DNA of 44,852 nt from Clostridiales bacterium (GCA_004555155.1 SFJH01000016.1:1-44852), one strand, 5' to 3'. Shown: positions 8,143 to 15,768, counted from the stretch's first letter. Notes: a model not told the origin generated them from the sequence alone. A program made the numbers and translations.

Positions 8143-8377
8143 GTTCCCAACTCCTCCCATCGCCGCACAAACACCTCATCGCCAACCCCACGCGCCCGCC
8201 GCACCCTTCCGTGCGTGACGCACGCCCCCAAAAAAGCCCGCCACCCTGCCTGCGTCCAAAATCAGGCGGGCGCGCGCAGCGTCCTTGAAAGGCTCCGACG
8301 AAAGTCGGAGCCTTTCAAGCAGCAAACCAAAGCACCGCCCGTCCTCCCCCAAAAAAAGATCACAGCCCACTCCAGCA
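8143..8377. other. Gene-free spacer with two further hairpins
   Basis: No supported gene. It holds the minus-strand terminator at 8230-8271 and, at 8284-8319, a perfect 16-bp hairpin (CTTGAAAGGCTCCGAC and GTCGGAGCCTTTCAAG) closed by a GAAA tetraloop. That loop type stabilises RNA, so the element may act as a transcript-end or RNA-stability structure. Confidence 0.6.
8230..8271 (-). terminator. Terminator downstream of the SLOG-family gene
   Basis: On the minus strand GCCCGCC (8271-8265) pairs with GGCGGGC (8242-8236) and is followed directly by TTTTTT (8235-8230). Confidence 0.7.
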
Positions 8378-8752
8378 TCACCGCTGCAGCAGGCCGTCTC
8401 CAACCATCATCAAACCCTCCGGGCACATCATCCAGCAAAGCACCGCCTTACCGCATCGATCCGCATAGCGCATCGTGCTCACCGTCCCGCGCGATTGCCC
8501 GTCCCAGACCGCCACCACACAATCCGCCGCATCCACAATCTCGCGATTGCGCACGTGCGTCGCCCCGCGCCCGTAACGCGCATAATCCGGCAAGAATTCC
8601 CGCAGCGGAATCCCCTTTCGCCGCGCATACTCCCGCGCACAGCGGTCGATCCCCCGCGCGCCGCCGGAAATGATCTCCGTCACGCCCGACGGCAGAAGAT
8701 CATCAAAATCATCGACAAACAAACCCCTCGAACCCACAATCGCTACTTTCAT
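8378..8752 (-). CDS. Small SLOG/DUF2493-type nucleotide-binding protein
   Basis: A 124-residue single-domain Rossmann-like protein. It opens MKVAIVGSRG and has SGGARGIDRCAREYA, then RNREIVDAADCVVAVWDG and SRGTVSTMRYA. This motif order is that of the SLOG superfamily (YspA/DUF2493, related to DprA and lonely-guy proteins), whose members bind nucleotides or nucleotide-derived ligands. The exact ligand is unknown. I chose ATG 8752 because it gives the canonical family start; upstream codons in frame (to 8914) overlap the divergent gene and have no family similarity. The ribosome binding site is weak (AGCGGA). It diverges from a ribbon-helix-helix regulator, with a shared palindrome in the gap. 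Confidence 0.75.
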   Translation of the reverse strand: MKVAIVGSRGLFVDDFDDLLPSGVTEIISGGARGIDRCAREYARRKGIPLREFLPDYARYGRGATHVRNREIVDAADCVVAVWDGQSRGTVSTMRYADRCGKAVLCWMMCPEGLMMVGDGLLQR

Positions 8753-8780
8753 ATAATCCGCTTCTATTTTAGAATTATTT

Positions 8781-8799
8781 TGGATATGTATCGTATCCA
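8781..8799. promoter_or_regulatory. Inverted repeat in divergent promoter region
   Basis: TGGATA (8781-8786) and TATCCA (8794-8799) form 6-bp arms around a 7-base centre, between the SLOG gene and the ribbon-helix-helix gene. A minus-strand TATAAT (8814-8809) and a plus-strand TTGAAC (8802-8807) lie beside it. It is a plausible operator for the adjacent 58-residue regulator. Confidence 0.4.
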
Positions 8800-8864
8800 T
8801 TTTGAACATTATACACCAAAACGAACATAAAATAAAGCCATAATATATCCTTGGAGGATGCAAA

Positions 8865-9041
8865 ATGGCTGTTAAAAGTATTTCAGTCCGCATTGACAGC
8901 GAAATGCTGGACAAGCTGCACTACATCGCCGACTACGAGGGCCGCTCCGCGAACGGGCAGATCGTGGTGCTGATCCGCAAGCTCATCGAAGAATATGAGT
9001 CCGAGCACGGTGAAATCACTTTCAAGTCCAATCATTCTTAA
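8865..9041 (+). CDS. Ribbon-helix-helix (Arc/MetJ-type) DNA-binding protein
   Basis: A 58-residue protein with the pattern SISVRIDSEMLDKLHYIAD followed by a second helix, GQIVVLIRKLIEEYESE. The alternating hydrophobic beta-strand at residues 5-10 and two helices are typical of Arc-like regulators, which dimerise and insert the strand in the major groove. GGAGG stands seven bases before the ATG. Local sequence around it is A+T-rich compared with neighbours. It is short but has both a good start and a recognisable fold. It may control its own divergent promoter or the dehydrogenase gene 130 bases downstream. Confidence 0.8.
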   Translation: MAVKSISVRIDSEMLDKLHYIADYEGRSANGQIVVLIRKLIEEYESEHGEITFKSNHS

Positions 9042-9100
9042 AGTATGCACAGTTGATGAAAAAATGTGCTATATTCTGAATTACCAGTCGACTTTTTTAC

Positions 9101-9120
9101 ATTATATATGGTAATATAAT
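9101..9120 (+). promoter_or_regulatory. Minus-10 region with overlapping palindrome, upstream of the dehydrogenase
   Basis: ATTATAT (9101-9107) and ATATAAT (9114-9120) form a 7-bp inverted repeat with a six-base centre. TATAAT at 9115-9120 is the probable minus-10. No convincing minus-35 is seen. A protein bound to the palindrome would block the promoter. Confidence 0.5.
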
Positions 9121-9168
9121 CATGTCGGTATGGTTTCCAAACATTTCAGATACAGGAGGTCGTATACC

Positions 9169-10263
9169 ATGGACAAGGTAAGAATCGGTATCATCGGCTG
9201 CGGCGGCATCGCCAATCAGAAGCACATGCCCGCGCTGAAGAAGCTGGCAGACGTCGAAATGGTCGCGTTCTGCGACATCATCGAGGAGCGCGCGCAGGCC
9301 GCCGCCGCGAAGTTCGGCGTGGAAGGCGCGAAGGTCTTCACCGACTACAAGGAGCTGCTCAAGCTGGACCTGGACGTCGTGCACGTTCTGACCCCCAACA
9401 AGCAGCATTCCTTCATCACCGTGGACGCGCTGGAGTCCGGCAAGCATGTCATGTGCGAAAAGCCCATGGCCATCAACTCCGTCGAGGCCAAGAAAATGCT
9501 GGACGCCGCCAAGCGCACCGGCAAGAAGCTGACCATCGGCTACCAGAACCGCTTCCGCCCCGAGTGCCGCTATCTGAAGCAGTGCTGCGAGGCCGGAGAT
9601 CTGGGCGAGATCTACTATGCCCGCGCGCAGGCCATCCGTCGCCGCGCCGTGCCCACCTGGGGCGTGTTCCTGGATGCTGAGAACCAGGGCGGCGGCCCCC
9701 TGATCGACATCGGCACCCATGCCCTCGACCTGACCCTCTGGGAGATGGACAACTACGAGCCCGCCATGGTCGTCGGCTCCACCTTCCGCAAGCTGGCGGA
9801 CACCGAGAACGCCGCCAACGCCTGGGGTTCCTGGGATCCCAAGAAGTTTACCGTTGAGGACTCCGCCTTCGGCTTCATCAAGATGAAGAACGGCGCGACC
9901 ATCGTGCTCGAGGCCAGCTGGGCGCTCAATACCCTGCTCGTCGACGAGGCCAAGACCATCCTCTGCGGCACCAAGGGCGGCGCCGACATGCTCGGCTCCA
10001 AGGCCTCTCCCCTCCGCCTGAACGGCGAGCGCTTCTCCAAGATGTACACCACCGAGCCCGTCCTCGGCGCCGGCGGCGTGGACTTCTACGAGGGCGACGG
10101 AGACGGCACCCCCGCCGAGCTCGAGGCCCGCATGTGGATCGACCACGTCAAGGACGACTCCAAGCCCCTCGTCACCAAGCCCGAGCAGGCCTACGTCGTC
10201 ACCCAGATCCTCGAAGCCATCTACACCTCCCAGGAGACCGGCAAGCCCGTGTTCTTCGACTAA
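9169..10263 (+). CDS. Gfo/Idh/MocA-family NAD(P)-dependent dehydrogenase
   Basis: Predicted cytoplasmic sugar or cyclitol oxidoreductase of 364 residues. The N-terminal Rossmann domain begins VRIGIIGCGGIANQKHMPAL, with the glycine motif for NAD(P). CEKPMAINSVEAKKM contains the family EKP motif with the catalytic lysine. The central GGGPLIDIGTHALDL carries the conserved histidine. The start was chosen at 9169, eight bases after AGGAGGT. The substrate cannot be assigned; inositol, glucose-fructose and amino-sugar dehydrogenases share these motifs. It stands alone between its promoter and the hairpin cluster at 10283-10566. A second family member (12038-13090) lies nearby on the opposite strand, and the two are only distantly alike. 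Confidence 0.9.
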   Translation: MDKVRIGIIGCGGIANQKHMPALKKLADVEMVAFCDIIEERAQAAAAKFGVEGAKVFTDYKELLKLDLDVVHVLTPNKQHSFITVDALESGKHVMCEKPMAINSVEAKKMLDAAKRTGKKLTIGYQNRFRPECRYLKQCCEAGDLGEIYYARAQAIRRRAVPTWGVFLDAENQGGGPLIDIGTHALDLTLWEMDNYEPAMVVGSTFRKLADTENAANAWGSWDPKKFTVEDSAFGFIKMKNGATIVLEASWALNTLLVDEAKTILCGTKGGADMLGSKASPLRLNGERFSKMYTTEPVLGAGGVDFYEGDGDGTPAELEARMWIDHVKDDSKPLVTKPEQAYVVTQILEAIYTSQETGKPVFFD

Positions 10264-10282
10264 GCGTGTAAACAAGGTTTTT

Positions 10283-10324
10283 GCGGGAGGGGCGCTCTTT
10301 TAGAAAAAAGAGCGCCCCTCCCGC
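10283..10324 (+). terminator. Long 19-bp hairpin after the dehydrogenase
   Basis: Arms 10283-10301 and 10306-10324 are perfectly complementary over 19 bases (GCGGGAGGGGCGCTCTTTT on the left) with an AGAA loop. T/A runs lie in the top of the stem. It is probably the transcript end, usable from either side. Confidence 0.65.
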
Positions 10325-10346
10325 GCCCTCCCCGAGAAAACCGATT

Positions 10347-10380
10347 GCCCGGGCGCATGCGCCCGGGCGGGTTGTTTTTT
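10347..10380 (+). terminator. Terminator: palindrome followed by T-run
   Basis: GCCCGGGCGC (10347-10356) pairs with GCGCCCGGGC (10359-10368) and is followed by GGGTTGTTTTTT. This is the clearest terminator of the dehydrogenase gene. Confidence 0.75.
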
Positions 10381-10575
10381 GGCGTCGATGGCGGGGGAAA
10401 TCGGGCCGGAAGACGGCCCGATTTCCCGGTGCGGATTTGATCGGGCGGGCGTTTCTGACGCGGGGTCACATTGGGGCTGGAAGGAGCCCCAATGTGACGA
10501 ACGGCGAGGAAATGGGTTTGATTTGCGAGGGAAATGAAGCGGTCTCCCGTGGGAAGGGAGGCCGCTTTGGGTTCA
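10381..10575. repeat. Three further unrelated hairpins in the convergent gap
   Basis: 14-bp stem, arms 10395-10408 and 10414-10427 (GGGAAATCGGGCCG, loop GAAGA); 13-bp stem, arms 10466-10478 and 10485-10497 (TCACATTGGGGCT, loop GGAAGG); 12-bp stem, arms 10537-10548 and 10555-10566 (AAGCGGTCTCCC, one G-U pair). No gene is seen in this gap. With the two preceding hairpins there are five in about 285 bases. Confidence 0.75.
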
Positions 10576-11859
10576 TCATCTTTTTCGCTGTTGGGCGCGC
10601 AGGATTTTTCCGAAGATCAGGCAGACGGCAACGCCGGCGACACCCAGCAGGAACATCGTCGCGGAAGCGCCGGAGCCCTTGCCGGTTCCGAAGAGCAGGG
10701 CCAGGGGGCCGTCTGCGGGCTGCCGGGCCATCAGCGGCTCGAACGCGCCGTCCACCAGCGCGCCGCCCAGGAAGAAGCCCAGCGGGATGGTGAAGAACTG
10801 GAGCGTGTTCCGGCAGGCGAACACTCTGCCCTGCAGCTCCGGAGGGATGGTGGTGCGCAGGATCACGTCCAGATTCGCGCCCATCAGCGGCACGGGAAGC
10901 CAGCCGAACAGCTGCGCGATACACCACACGGCGGGCGTGCGGCCCAGCGCGATCAGGAAGTTCTCCGTGCCCAGCGAGAACAGCATGGTGGCGATGATCA
11001 CGCGCACGCGGTTCTTCGGCGCGGGCATCAGCACCGCGATCAGGCTGCCCGCCAGCGTGGCGACGCCCGCGAAGGCCTGCACCGTGCCCAGCGCCATCTC
11101 TCCGCCGTTTTCCCGGGGCAGGATCAGCGCCGGCAGCACCGCGTCAAACGCGGAGGCCACCAGGTTCACTCCGGCCAGAAACAGAATCAGATACAGGATC
11201 AGCCGGTTGCGGTTCAGATATTGCAGTCCGCCGCGCACCAGCTTTCCGAACGGCTCGCGCGCTTCGGAATCGCCGCCGGTCTTCGGGATCTCCACGAACA
11301 GCAGCAGCGCGAGAAACGCCGCGGCGAAAGTAGCGAGATCCACGAGAATCACCGCGTGCATACCCGCGAAGGCCAGGATCATCGACGCCAGCATGGGCGT
11401 GAGAATCGTGACCAGCGAATTGGAAAACGATCGGAGCCCGCTGGCCCGCTGATAGTGCTTCTTCGGAATGATGAGCGACATGGCCACGTCGCTGGCGGGC
11501 GACTGCACCGAGCCCATCAGCCCGTTGAGCGCGTTCAGCATATACATGTGCGCGGGCGCCAGCCGGCCGGTCTTCAGCAGAACCAGCACCGCCACCGTGC
11601 TCGCAGCCGCGAGGGTATCGCAGACCAGCATCACCCGCTTTCTGTCCCAGCGGTCGGCCAGCGCGCCGGCGAAGATGCTCACCGCCACGTAGGGCGCATA
11701 GGAACAGATCGACAAAAGCGCCGTCTGCAGCGCCGATCCCGTCCTCTGATACAGCCAGATGATCAGCGCGAAGTTCGTCATGGCGCTGCCCAGCTGGGAG
11801 AGCGCCTGCGTGCTCCAAAGGATGAGGAATGTCTTCCATTCCCGGATGAAATATTTCAT
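10576..11859 (-). CDS. MFS drug exporter, Mef/DHA3-like
   Basis: A 427-residue major facilitator with twelve predicted membrane segments, expected to export a small toxic compound by proton antiport. The start resembles macrolide exporters of the MefA type: LGSAMTNFALIIWLYQRTGSA, then the loop 2-3 motif GALADRWDRKRVML and later GLMGSVQSPASDVA. GRVFACRNTL lies in the loop before the tenth segment. AAGGAG lies ten bases upstream of the ATG. The leader upstream contains a 12-codon ORF with a good ribosome binding site and mutually exclusive pairings, which suggests control by ribosome stalling. The drug exported is not known, and resemblance to Mef is at the level of motifs and layout only. Confidence 0.88.
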   Translation of the reverse strand: MKYFIREWKTFLILWSTQALSQLGSAMTNFALIIWLYQRTGSALQTALLSICSYAPYVAVSIFAGALADRWDRKRVMLVCDTLAAASTVAVLVLLKTGRLAPAHMYMLNALNGLMGSVQSPASDVAMSLIIPKKHYQRASGLRSFSNSLVTILTPMLASMILAFAGMHAVILVDLATFAAAFLALLLFVEIPKTGGDSEAREPFGKLVRGGLQYLNRNRLILYLILFLAGVNLVASAFDAVLPALILPRENGGEMALGTVQAFAGVATLAGSLIAVLMPAPKNRVRVIIATMLFSLGTENFLIALGRTPAVWCIAQLFGWLPVPLMGANLDVILRTTIPPELQGRVFACRNTLQFFTIPLGFFLGGALVDGAFEPLMARQPADGPLALLFGTGKGSGASATMFLLGVAGVAVCLIFGKILRAQQRKR

Positions 11860-11904
11860 TTTGACTTTGCTCCTTGCATTTCAGTATGGCAGGAATGCAA
11901 AGCC

Positions 11905-11961
11905 TGAGGACTTGGGACTCAGTCCCCGCCTCCATGCACCGTCCTCACGCCTTGCATGGAG
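11905..11961 (-). promoter_or_regulatory. Attenuator-like alternative hairpins in the MFS leader
   Basis: Structure A on the minus strand: CTCCATGCA (11961-11953) pairs with TGCATGGAG (11938-11930). Its loop contains TGAGGAC (11947-11941), which is exactly complementary to GTCCTCA (11911-11905); forming that pairing would break or thread structure A. Structure A overlaps the end of the leader ORF, so a ribosome on it would decide which form appears. No promoter is visible between the preceding terminator and this leader. Confidence 0.5.
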
Positions 11962-11983
11962 CTTCATCAATGCACCGGACCAT
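11945..11983 (-). CDS. Putative 12-residue leader peptide of the MFS gene
   Basis: AGGAGGA stands seven bases before ATG 11983. The frame reads MVRCIDEAPCKA and stops at TGA inside the hairpin region. An in-frame ATG two codons earlier is too close to the ribosome binding site. The ORF ends 85 bases before the MFS ATG. Candidate regulatory peptide; no family is recognised. Confidence 0.45.
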   Translation of the reverse strand: MVRCIDEAPCKA

Positions 11984-11997
11984 GCGCATTTCCTCCT

Positions 11998-12029
11998 GAA
12001 AAAAAGTCCGGCGGCGCAGGCCGCCGGAC
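11998..12029 (-). terminator. Terminator of the second Gfo/Idh/MocA gene
   Basis: On the minus strand GTCCGGCGGC (12029-12020) pairs with GCCGCCGGAC (12015-12006), loop of four, followed by TTTTTTT. Confidence 0.9.
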
Positions 12030-12037
12030 GGGATGCA

Positions 12038-13090
12038 TTACAGCTGAATCTCCCGATGGGCGTCGGAAGAATCGTAGATGGCCTGCATGATGCGGGCCGT
12101 GACGACATTGGTATCGATGTGGGAGGGGAGCTTCTTGCCGGTCTTGATGCAATCGACGAAGGCATTGATCTCGTTCTCGAAGTGGTTGCGCATCTTGAAC
12201 TCGGGCTTGTACTCCACCAGCGCGCCGTGCTTGGTGGTATAGACGGTGAAGTCCTCGCCGTACTGCAGGCGGATGCCGCCCTTGTCGCCCATGAAGTCGA
12301 TGTAGGTCTCGCTGACGCCGATGTTCTGCGCCCACGCGCCGTTGAGGGTGATGGTGGGGCCTTCGGTGCGGATCAGGCCGGTGACGGAATCGTCCACGTC
12401 GTAGGTACCGTTCAGATCCTTGGTGTTCTCCGCCCACATGGACTTGTAGACGTAGTTCTTCATGTCCTTGCCCAGCTTGCAGAACGCCTCGCCGGAGACG
12501 GTCAGCGGCTTGGGGTCGCCGCAGCAGTACATGACGATGTCCAGATAGTGCACGCCCCAGTCGATCAGCGCGCCGCCGCCGGCGATGGCCTTCGTGGTGA
12601 ACGCGCCGCCCAGGCCCGGAATGGAGCGATGGGCTCGGAAGGACACGTACACGTGGAACACCTCGCCCAGCTCGCCGGAGTCGATGAACTGCTTGATCAG
12701 GTTCACGGAATCGTTGAAGCGGTTCACAACGCCGATGTTGAGCACCTTGCCGGTCTCATGCTGCACCTTCTGCATCTCCAGCACCTCGGGCAGCGTGCGG
12801 GCGGCGGGCTTTTCACACAGCACGTTCTTGCCGGCGCGCAGCGCGTCGATGGCGATGGTGGGATGGGCGTAGTTGGGCGTGCAGACGGAGACCGCCTCGA
12901 TCTCGGGGTCGTTCAGCGCCACGTGGTAGTCCGTGATGGCGGTGCCGCAGTCGTAGTCCTGAACGGCCTTCTCCGCGCGCTCGGGAATCAGATCGCAGAA
13001 GTACTTGATCTCCGCGTCCGGGTTCTTCATGTACGCCGGAATGTGGGCGTGGTTGGCGATGGTGCCGCAGCCGATGATTGCAACCTTCAT
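12038..13090 (-). CDS. Gfo/Idh/MocA-family NAD(P)-dependent dehydrogenase
   Basis: A 350-residue oxidoreductase. It has the dinucleotide motif VAIIGCGTIANHAHIPAYM, the catalytic segment LCEKPAARTLPEVLEM with EKP, and GGGALIDWGVHYLDIVMYC with the conserved active-site histidine. The C-terminal half is the usual open sheet used for substrate binding and dimer contacts. GGAGAG stands seven bases before the ATG, a strong promoter lies just upstream, and a strong terminator follows the stop, so it is a single-gene unit. The substrate is not assignable. It shares the family but little detail with the dehydrogenase at 9169-10263. Confidence 0.9.
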   Translation of the reverse strand: MKVAIIGCGTIANHAHIPAYMKNPDAEIKYFCDLIPERAEKAVQDYDCGTAITDYHVALNDPEIEAVSVCTPNYAHPTIAIDALRAGKNVLCEKPAARTLPEVLEMQKVQHETGKVLNIGVVNRFNDSVNLIKQFIDSGELGEVFHVYVSFRAHRSIPGLGGAFTTKAIAGGGALIDWGVHYLDIVMYCCGDPKPLTVSGEAFCKLGKDMKNYVYKSMWAENTKDLNGTYDVDDSVTGLIRTEGPTITLNGAWAQNIGVSETYIDFMGDKGGIRLQYGEDFTVYTTKHGALVEYKPEFKMRNHFENEINAFVDCIKTGKKLPSHIDTNVVTARIMQAIYDSSDAHREIQL

Positions 13091-13154
13091 GATCTATCTC
13101 TCCAATCCTATTCTACTTTTTTCGGCGTTTTGCCGTTTTCTTTCATTCTCTTTG

Positions 13155-13183
13155 GTTATATCACATCTGGCGCGAAACGTCAA
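13155..13183 (-). promoter_or_regulatory. Promoter of the second dehydrogenase gene
   Basis: Minus strand: TTGACG (13183-13178), 17 bases, then TATAAC (13160-13155), preceded by TGA, an extended minus-10. Confidence 0.8.
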
Positions 13184-13214
13184 GAACAATCGCAGTTTTT
13201 CTCCCAAGTCCGCG

Positions 13215-13243
13215 TTGACAGCTATGACGGCGAATGCTATAAT
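13215..13243 (+). promoter_or_regulatory. Consensus promoter of the ABC-2 exporter operon
   Basis: TTGACA (13215-13220), a 17-base spacer and TATAAT (13238-13243), preceded by TGC. Both hexamers are perfect. The leader of about 110 bases contains a hairpin ATCCCGCG/CGCGGGAT (13269-13289). Confidence 0.92.
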
Positions 13244-13362
13244 GAAATCCCTCTCATTTCATAACGGTATCCCGCGCGGGCCGCGGGATTGGAGGGCGGC
13301 GTCGTTAACCGTCCTCACCGCCTGGCAAGATACGACCGTATAACTACCAAGGAGGTTACCTG

Positions 13363-14160
13363 ATGATTCAAGTGGAACACCTTTGCAAGACCTATCGCGT
13401 AACCCGCCGGGACGGCGGGCTTCTTCAGGCCGTCAAGGCCCTCGGCCGGCGCGAAATCCACGAGGTGAAGGCGCTGGACGACGTCTCCTTCTCCATTGCC
13501 GACGGCGAAATCGTGGGCTACATCGGCCCCAACGGCGCGGGCAAATCCTCAACCATCAAAATTCTCAGCGGAATCCTCACCCCGGATTCGGGCGTCTGCC
13601 TCGTCAACGGCCGCGTGCCGTGGAAGGAGCGCAAAAGGCACGTGGCCGAGATCGGCGTGGTGTTCGGCCAGCGCACCCAGCTGTGGTGGGACGTGCCGGT
13701 GATCGACTCCTTCGATCTGCTTAAGGAGATCTACCGCATCGAGCCCGTCCGCTACCGGCGCAACGTGGAGGAGCTGACGGAGCTGCTGGACCTCTCCGAG
13801 CTGCTGCGCACGCCCACCCGCCTGCTGAGCCTGGGCCAGCGGATGCGCTGCGAGATCGCCGCGTCGCTGCTGCACGACCCGAAGGTGCTGTTCCTGGACG
13901 AGCCCACCATCGGCCTGGACGCGGTGAGCAAGCTGGCCGTGCGGTCGTTCATCCGCGAGCGCAACGCCGCCCACGGCACCACCGTGCTGCTGACCACCCA
14001 CGACATGCAGGACATCGAGGCGCTGGCCGGGCGGATCCTGCTGATCGGCCACGGGAAGATTCTGATGGACGGCAGCTTCGACGACGTGCGCGCCGTCAAC
14101 CCCGAATCCCGCTCGCTGGACGAGCTGGCTGCGTCGCTGTACCAGCGCTACGGCGTTTGA
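13363..14160 (+). CDS. ABC-2 type exporter, ATP-binding subunit
   Basis: A 265-residue ATPase that powers the two membrane proteins encoded next. Walker A GPNGAGKSS is near residues 53-61, the Q-loop region reads GVVFGQRTQLWWD, the signature is the variant LSLGQRMR, Walker B is VLFLDEPTIGLD, and TTHDM carries the switch histidine. The QRTQLWWD motif and the variant signature are typical of ATPases that pair with DUF990-type ABC-2 permeases. AGGAGG is seven bases before the ATG. The next gene starts 15 bases after the stop. The substrate is unknown; related systems are linked to export of drugs, peptides or lipids. Confidence 0.93.
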   Translation: MIQVEHLCKTYRVTRRDGGLLQAVKALGRREIHEVKALDDVSFSIADGEIVGYIGPNGAGKSSTIKILSGILTPDSGVCLVNGRVPWKERKRHVAEIGVVFGQRTQLWWDVPVIDSFDLLKEIYRIEPVRYRRNVEELTELLDLSELLRTPTRLLSLGQRMRCEIAASLLHDPKVLFLDEPTIGLDAVSKLAVRSFIRERNAAHGTTVLLTTHDMQDIEALAGRILLIGHGKILMDGSFDDVRAVNPESRSLDELAASLYQRYGV

Positions 14161-14175
14161 AGGGGGCGGCAAACG

Positions 14176-14979
14176 ATGAAAGCCTACCTCTCCTTTTTCC
14201 GGATGCGGCTGGTGAACGGCCTGCAGTACCGCACTGCGGCGCTGGCGGGCGTGATCACCCAGTTCTTCTGGGGCTTCATGGAGATTCAGCTCTACCGCGC
14301 GTTCTATGCCGACCATGCCGCCGCGTTTCCCATGCAGTTTTCCCATCTGGTCAGCTACATCTGGCTTCGCCAGGCCTTTCTGGCGCTGCTGAACACCTGG
14401 ACTTATGAGAACGAGCTGTTCGACATGATTCTGAACGGCAACGTGGCCTACGAGCTCTGCCGGCCGGCGAGTCTGTACGGCATGTGGTTTTCCCGCACGG
14501 CGGCGCTGCGCCTGAGCCGGGCAGCGCTGCGGTTCTGGCCGATCCTGCTGGTGGCGGCGCTGCTGCCGGAGCCCTTCCGGATGCATCTGGCCGCCACGCC
14601 GCTGACGTTCGTGTGGTTCATCCTGTCGATGGCGCTGACCGTATGCGTGACCGTGGCGTTCACGCTGATCGTCTACTTCTCCTGCTTCTACACGGTCTCC
14701 TCTGACGGCATCCGCGCAATTCTAATGCCGGTGACGGACTTTCTCTGCGGCGGCCTGATTCCGCTGCCGTTCATGCCGGAAGGGCTGGCGCGGGCGCTGC
14801 AGTACTCCCCCTTCGGTGCGATGCTGAACGCGCCGCTGCGCATCTATTCCGGCGACATCGCCGGGCGCGCGATGGCTGAGACGATGCTCTTGCAGGTCTT
14901 CTGGCTGGGCGTGCTGTGCGCAATCGGGTATTGGATGCAGAAGCGGGGCATGAAGCGCCTCTGCATACAGGGGGGCTGA
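14176..14979 (+). CDS. ABC-2 type exporter, first membrane subunit
   Basis: A 267-residue integral membrane protein with about six hydrophobic segments. It has the N-terminal amphipathic region FFRMRLVNGLQYRTAALAG, the pattern SYIWLRQAFLALL, and a C-terminal pair of membrane segments with QYSPFGAMLNAPLRIYSGD. This matches the ABC-2 permeases of the DUF990 kind. It is encoded between the ATPase and a second, related permease, four bases from the latter, so the three probably form one heteromeric exporter. GGGGG precedes the ATG. The transported substrate is not deducible. Confidence 0.85.
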   Translation: MKAYLSFFRMRLVNGLQYRTAALAGVITQFFWGFMEIQLYRAFYADHAAAFPMQFSHLVSYIWLRQAFLALLNTWTYENELFDMILNGNVAYELCRPASLYGMWFSRTAALRLSRAALRFWPILLVAALLPEPFRMHLAATPLTFVWFILSMALTVCVTVAFTLIVYFSCFYTVSSDGIRAILMPVTDFLCGGLIPLPFMPEGLARALQYSPFGAMLNAPLRIYSGDIAGRAMAETMLLQVFWLGVLCAIGYWMQKRGMKRLCIQGG

Positions 14980-14982
14980 GCG

Positions 14983-15759
14983 ATGAGACTGTATTTCCGA
15001 TTCTTCGCCATGCACCTGAAGAGCCGCATGGCCTACAAAAAGTCCTTCTTCTTCAGCGTCGTCGGGCAGTTCCTGACCTCCTTTTCCGCCTTTCTGGCGC
15101 TGTGGTTTCTGCTTTACCGGTTTGAAAATGTGCGCGGCTACACCATTTCCGAGGTGCTGCTGTGCTTCGGCGTGGTGCTCTCGGCCTTTGCGCTGGCGGA
15201 ATGCTTCTTCCGGGGCTTTGACACGTTCTCCGCCACCGTGCGCACCGCCCAGTTCGACCGGATTCTGCTGCGGCCCCGCAGCCTGATCTTTCAGGTGCTG
15301 TGCGAGAGGATCGAGTTCTCCCGGCTGGGAAAGCTGCTGCAGGCGGCGCTGATGCTGGGCTGCGGCATCGCCGCCGCGCCGGTGGCCTGGACGCCGTACC
15401 GCGCACTGGTGCTGGCAATGATGATCCTGGGCGGCTGCGCGGTGTTCGCGGCGCTGTTTTTGCTGTACGCCGCGCTGTGCTTCTTCACGCTGGAGGGGCT
15501 GGAGTTCATGAACGTGTTCACCGACGGCGCGCGGGAGTTCGCGGCGTACCCGCTGGACGTCTACGGCCCGGCCCTGCTGAAGATCTGCACGTTCATCATC
15601 CCCTACGCGCTGTTCCAGTACTATCCGCTGCAATACCTGCTGGGGCGCTCGTCCGACCCGCGTCTGGGGCTGCTGCCCCTGCTCGCGCCGCTGTTCGCCC
15701 TCCCCTGCTGGGCCGTCTGGCACATCGGCGTGCGGAAGTACAAGTCCGCGGGATCGTAA
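14983..15759 (+). CDS. ABC-2 type exporter, second membrane subunit
   Basis: A 258-residue membrane protein with about six hydrophobic segments. It starts RLYFRFFAMHLKSRMAYKKS, the short amphipathic helix usual for these permeases, and contains GFDTFSATVRTAQFDRILLRP and FIIPYALFQYYPLQYLLG, patterns of the ABC-2/DUF990 group. The gene begins three bases after the previous stop and ends before a strong terminator, so it closes the three-gene operon. It is similar in layout to the first permease, as expected for an asymmetric pair. Confidence 0.85.
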   Translation: MRLYFRFFAMHLKSRMAYKKSFFFSVVGQFLTSFSAFLALWFLLYRFENVRGYTISEVLLCFGVVLSAFALAECFFRGFDTFSATVRTAQFDRILLRPRSLIFQVLCERIEFSRLGKLLQAALMLGCGIAAAPVAWTPYRALVLAMMILGGCAVFAALFLLYAALCFFTLEGLEFMNVFTDGAREFAAYPLDVYGPALLKICTFIIPYALFQYYPLQYLLGRSSDPRLGLLPLLAPLFALPCWAVWHIGVRKYKSAGS

Positions 15760-15768
15760 AGCTCAAAC

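Noticed and set aside
3916..8160. Very long open frame of about 1400 codons on the minus strand opposite carB-dapF
   Set aside because: It is a by-product of G+C-rich codons on the other strand; low-complexity His, Gly, Ala, Val and Asp content, no ribosome binding site and no protein family.
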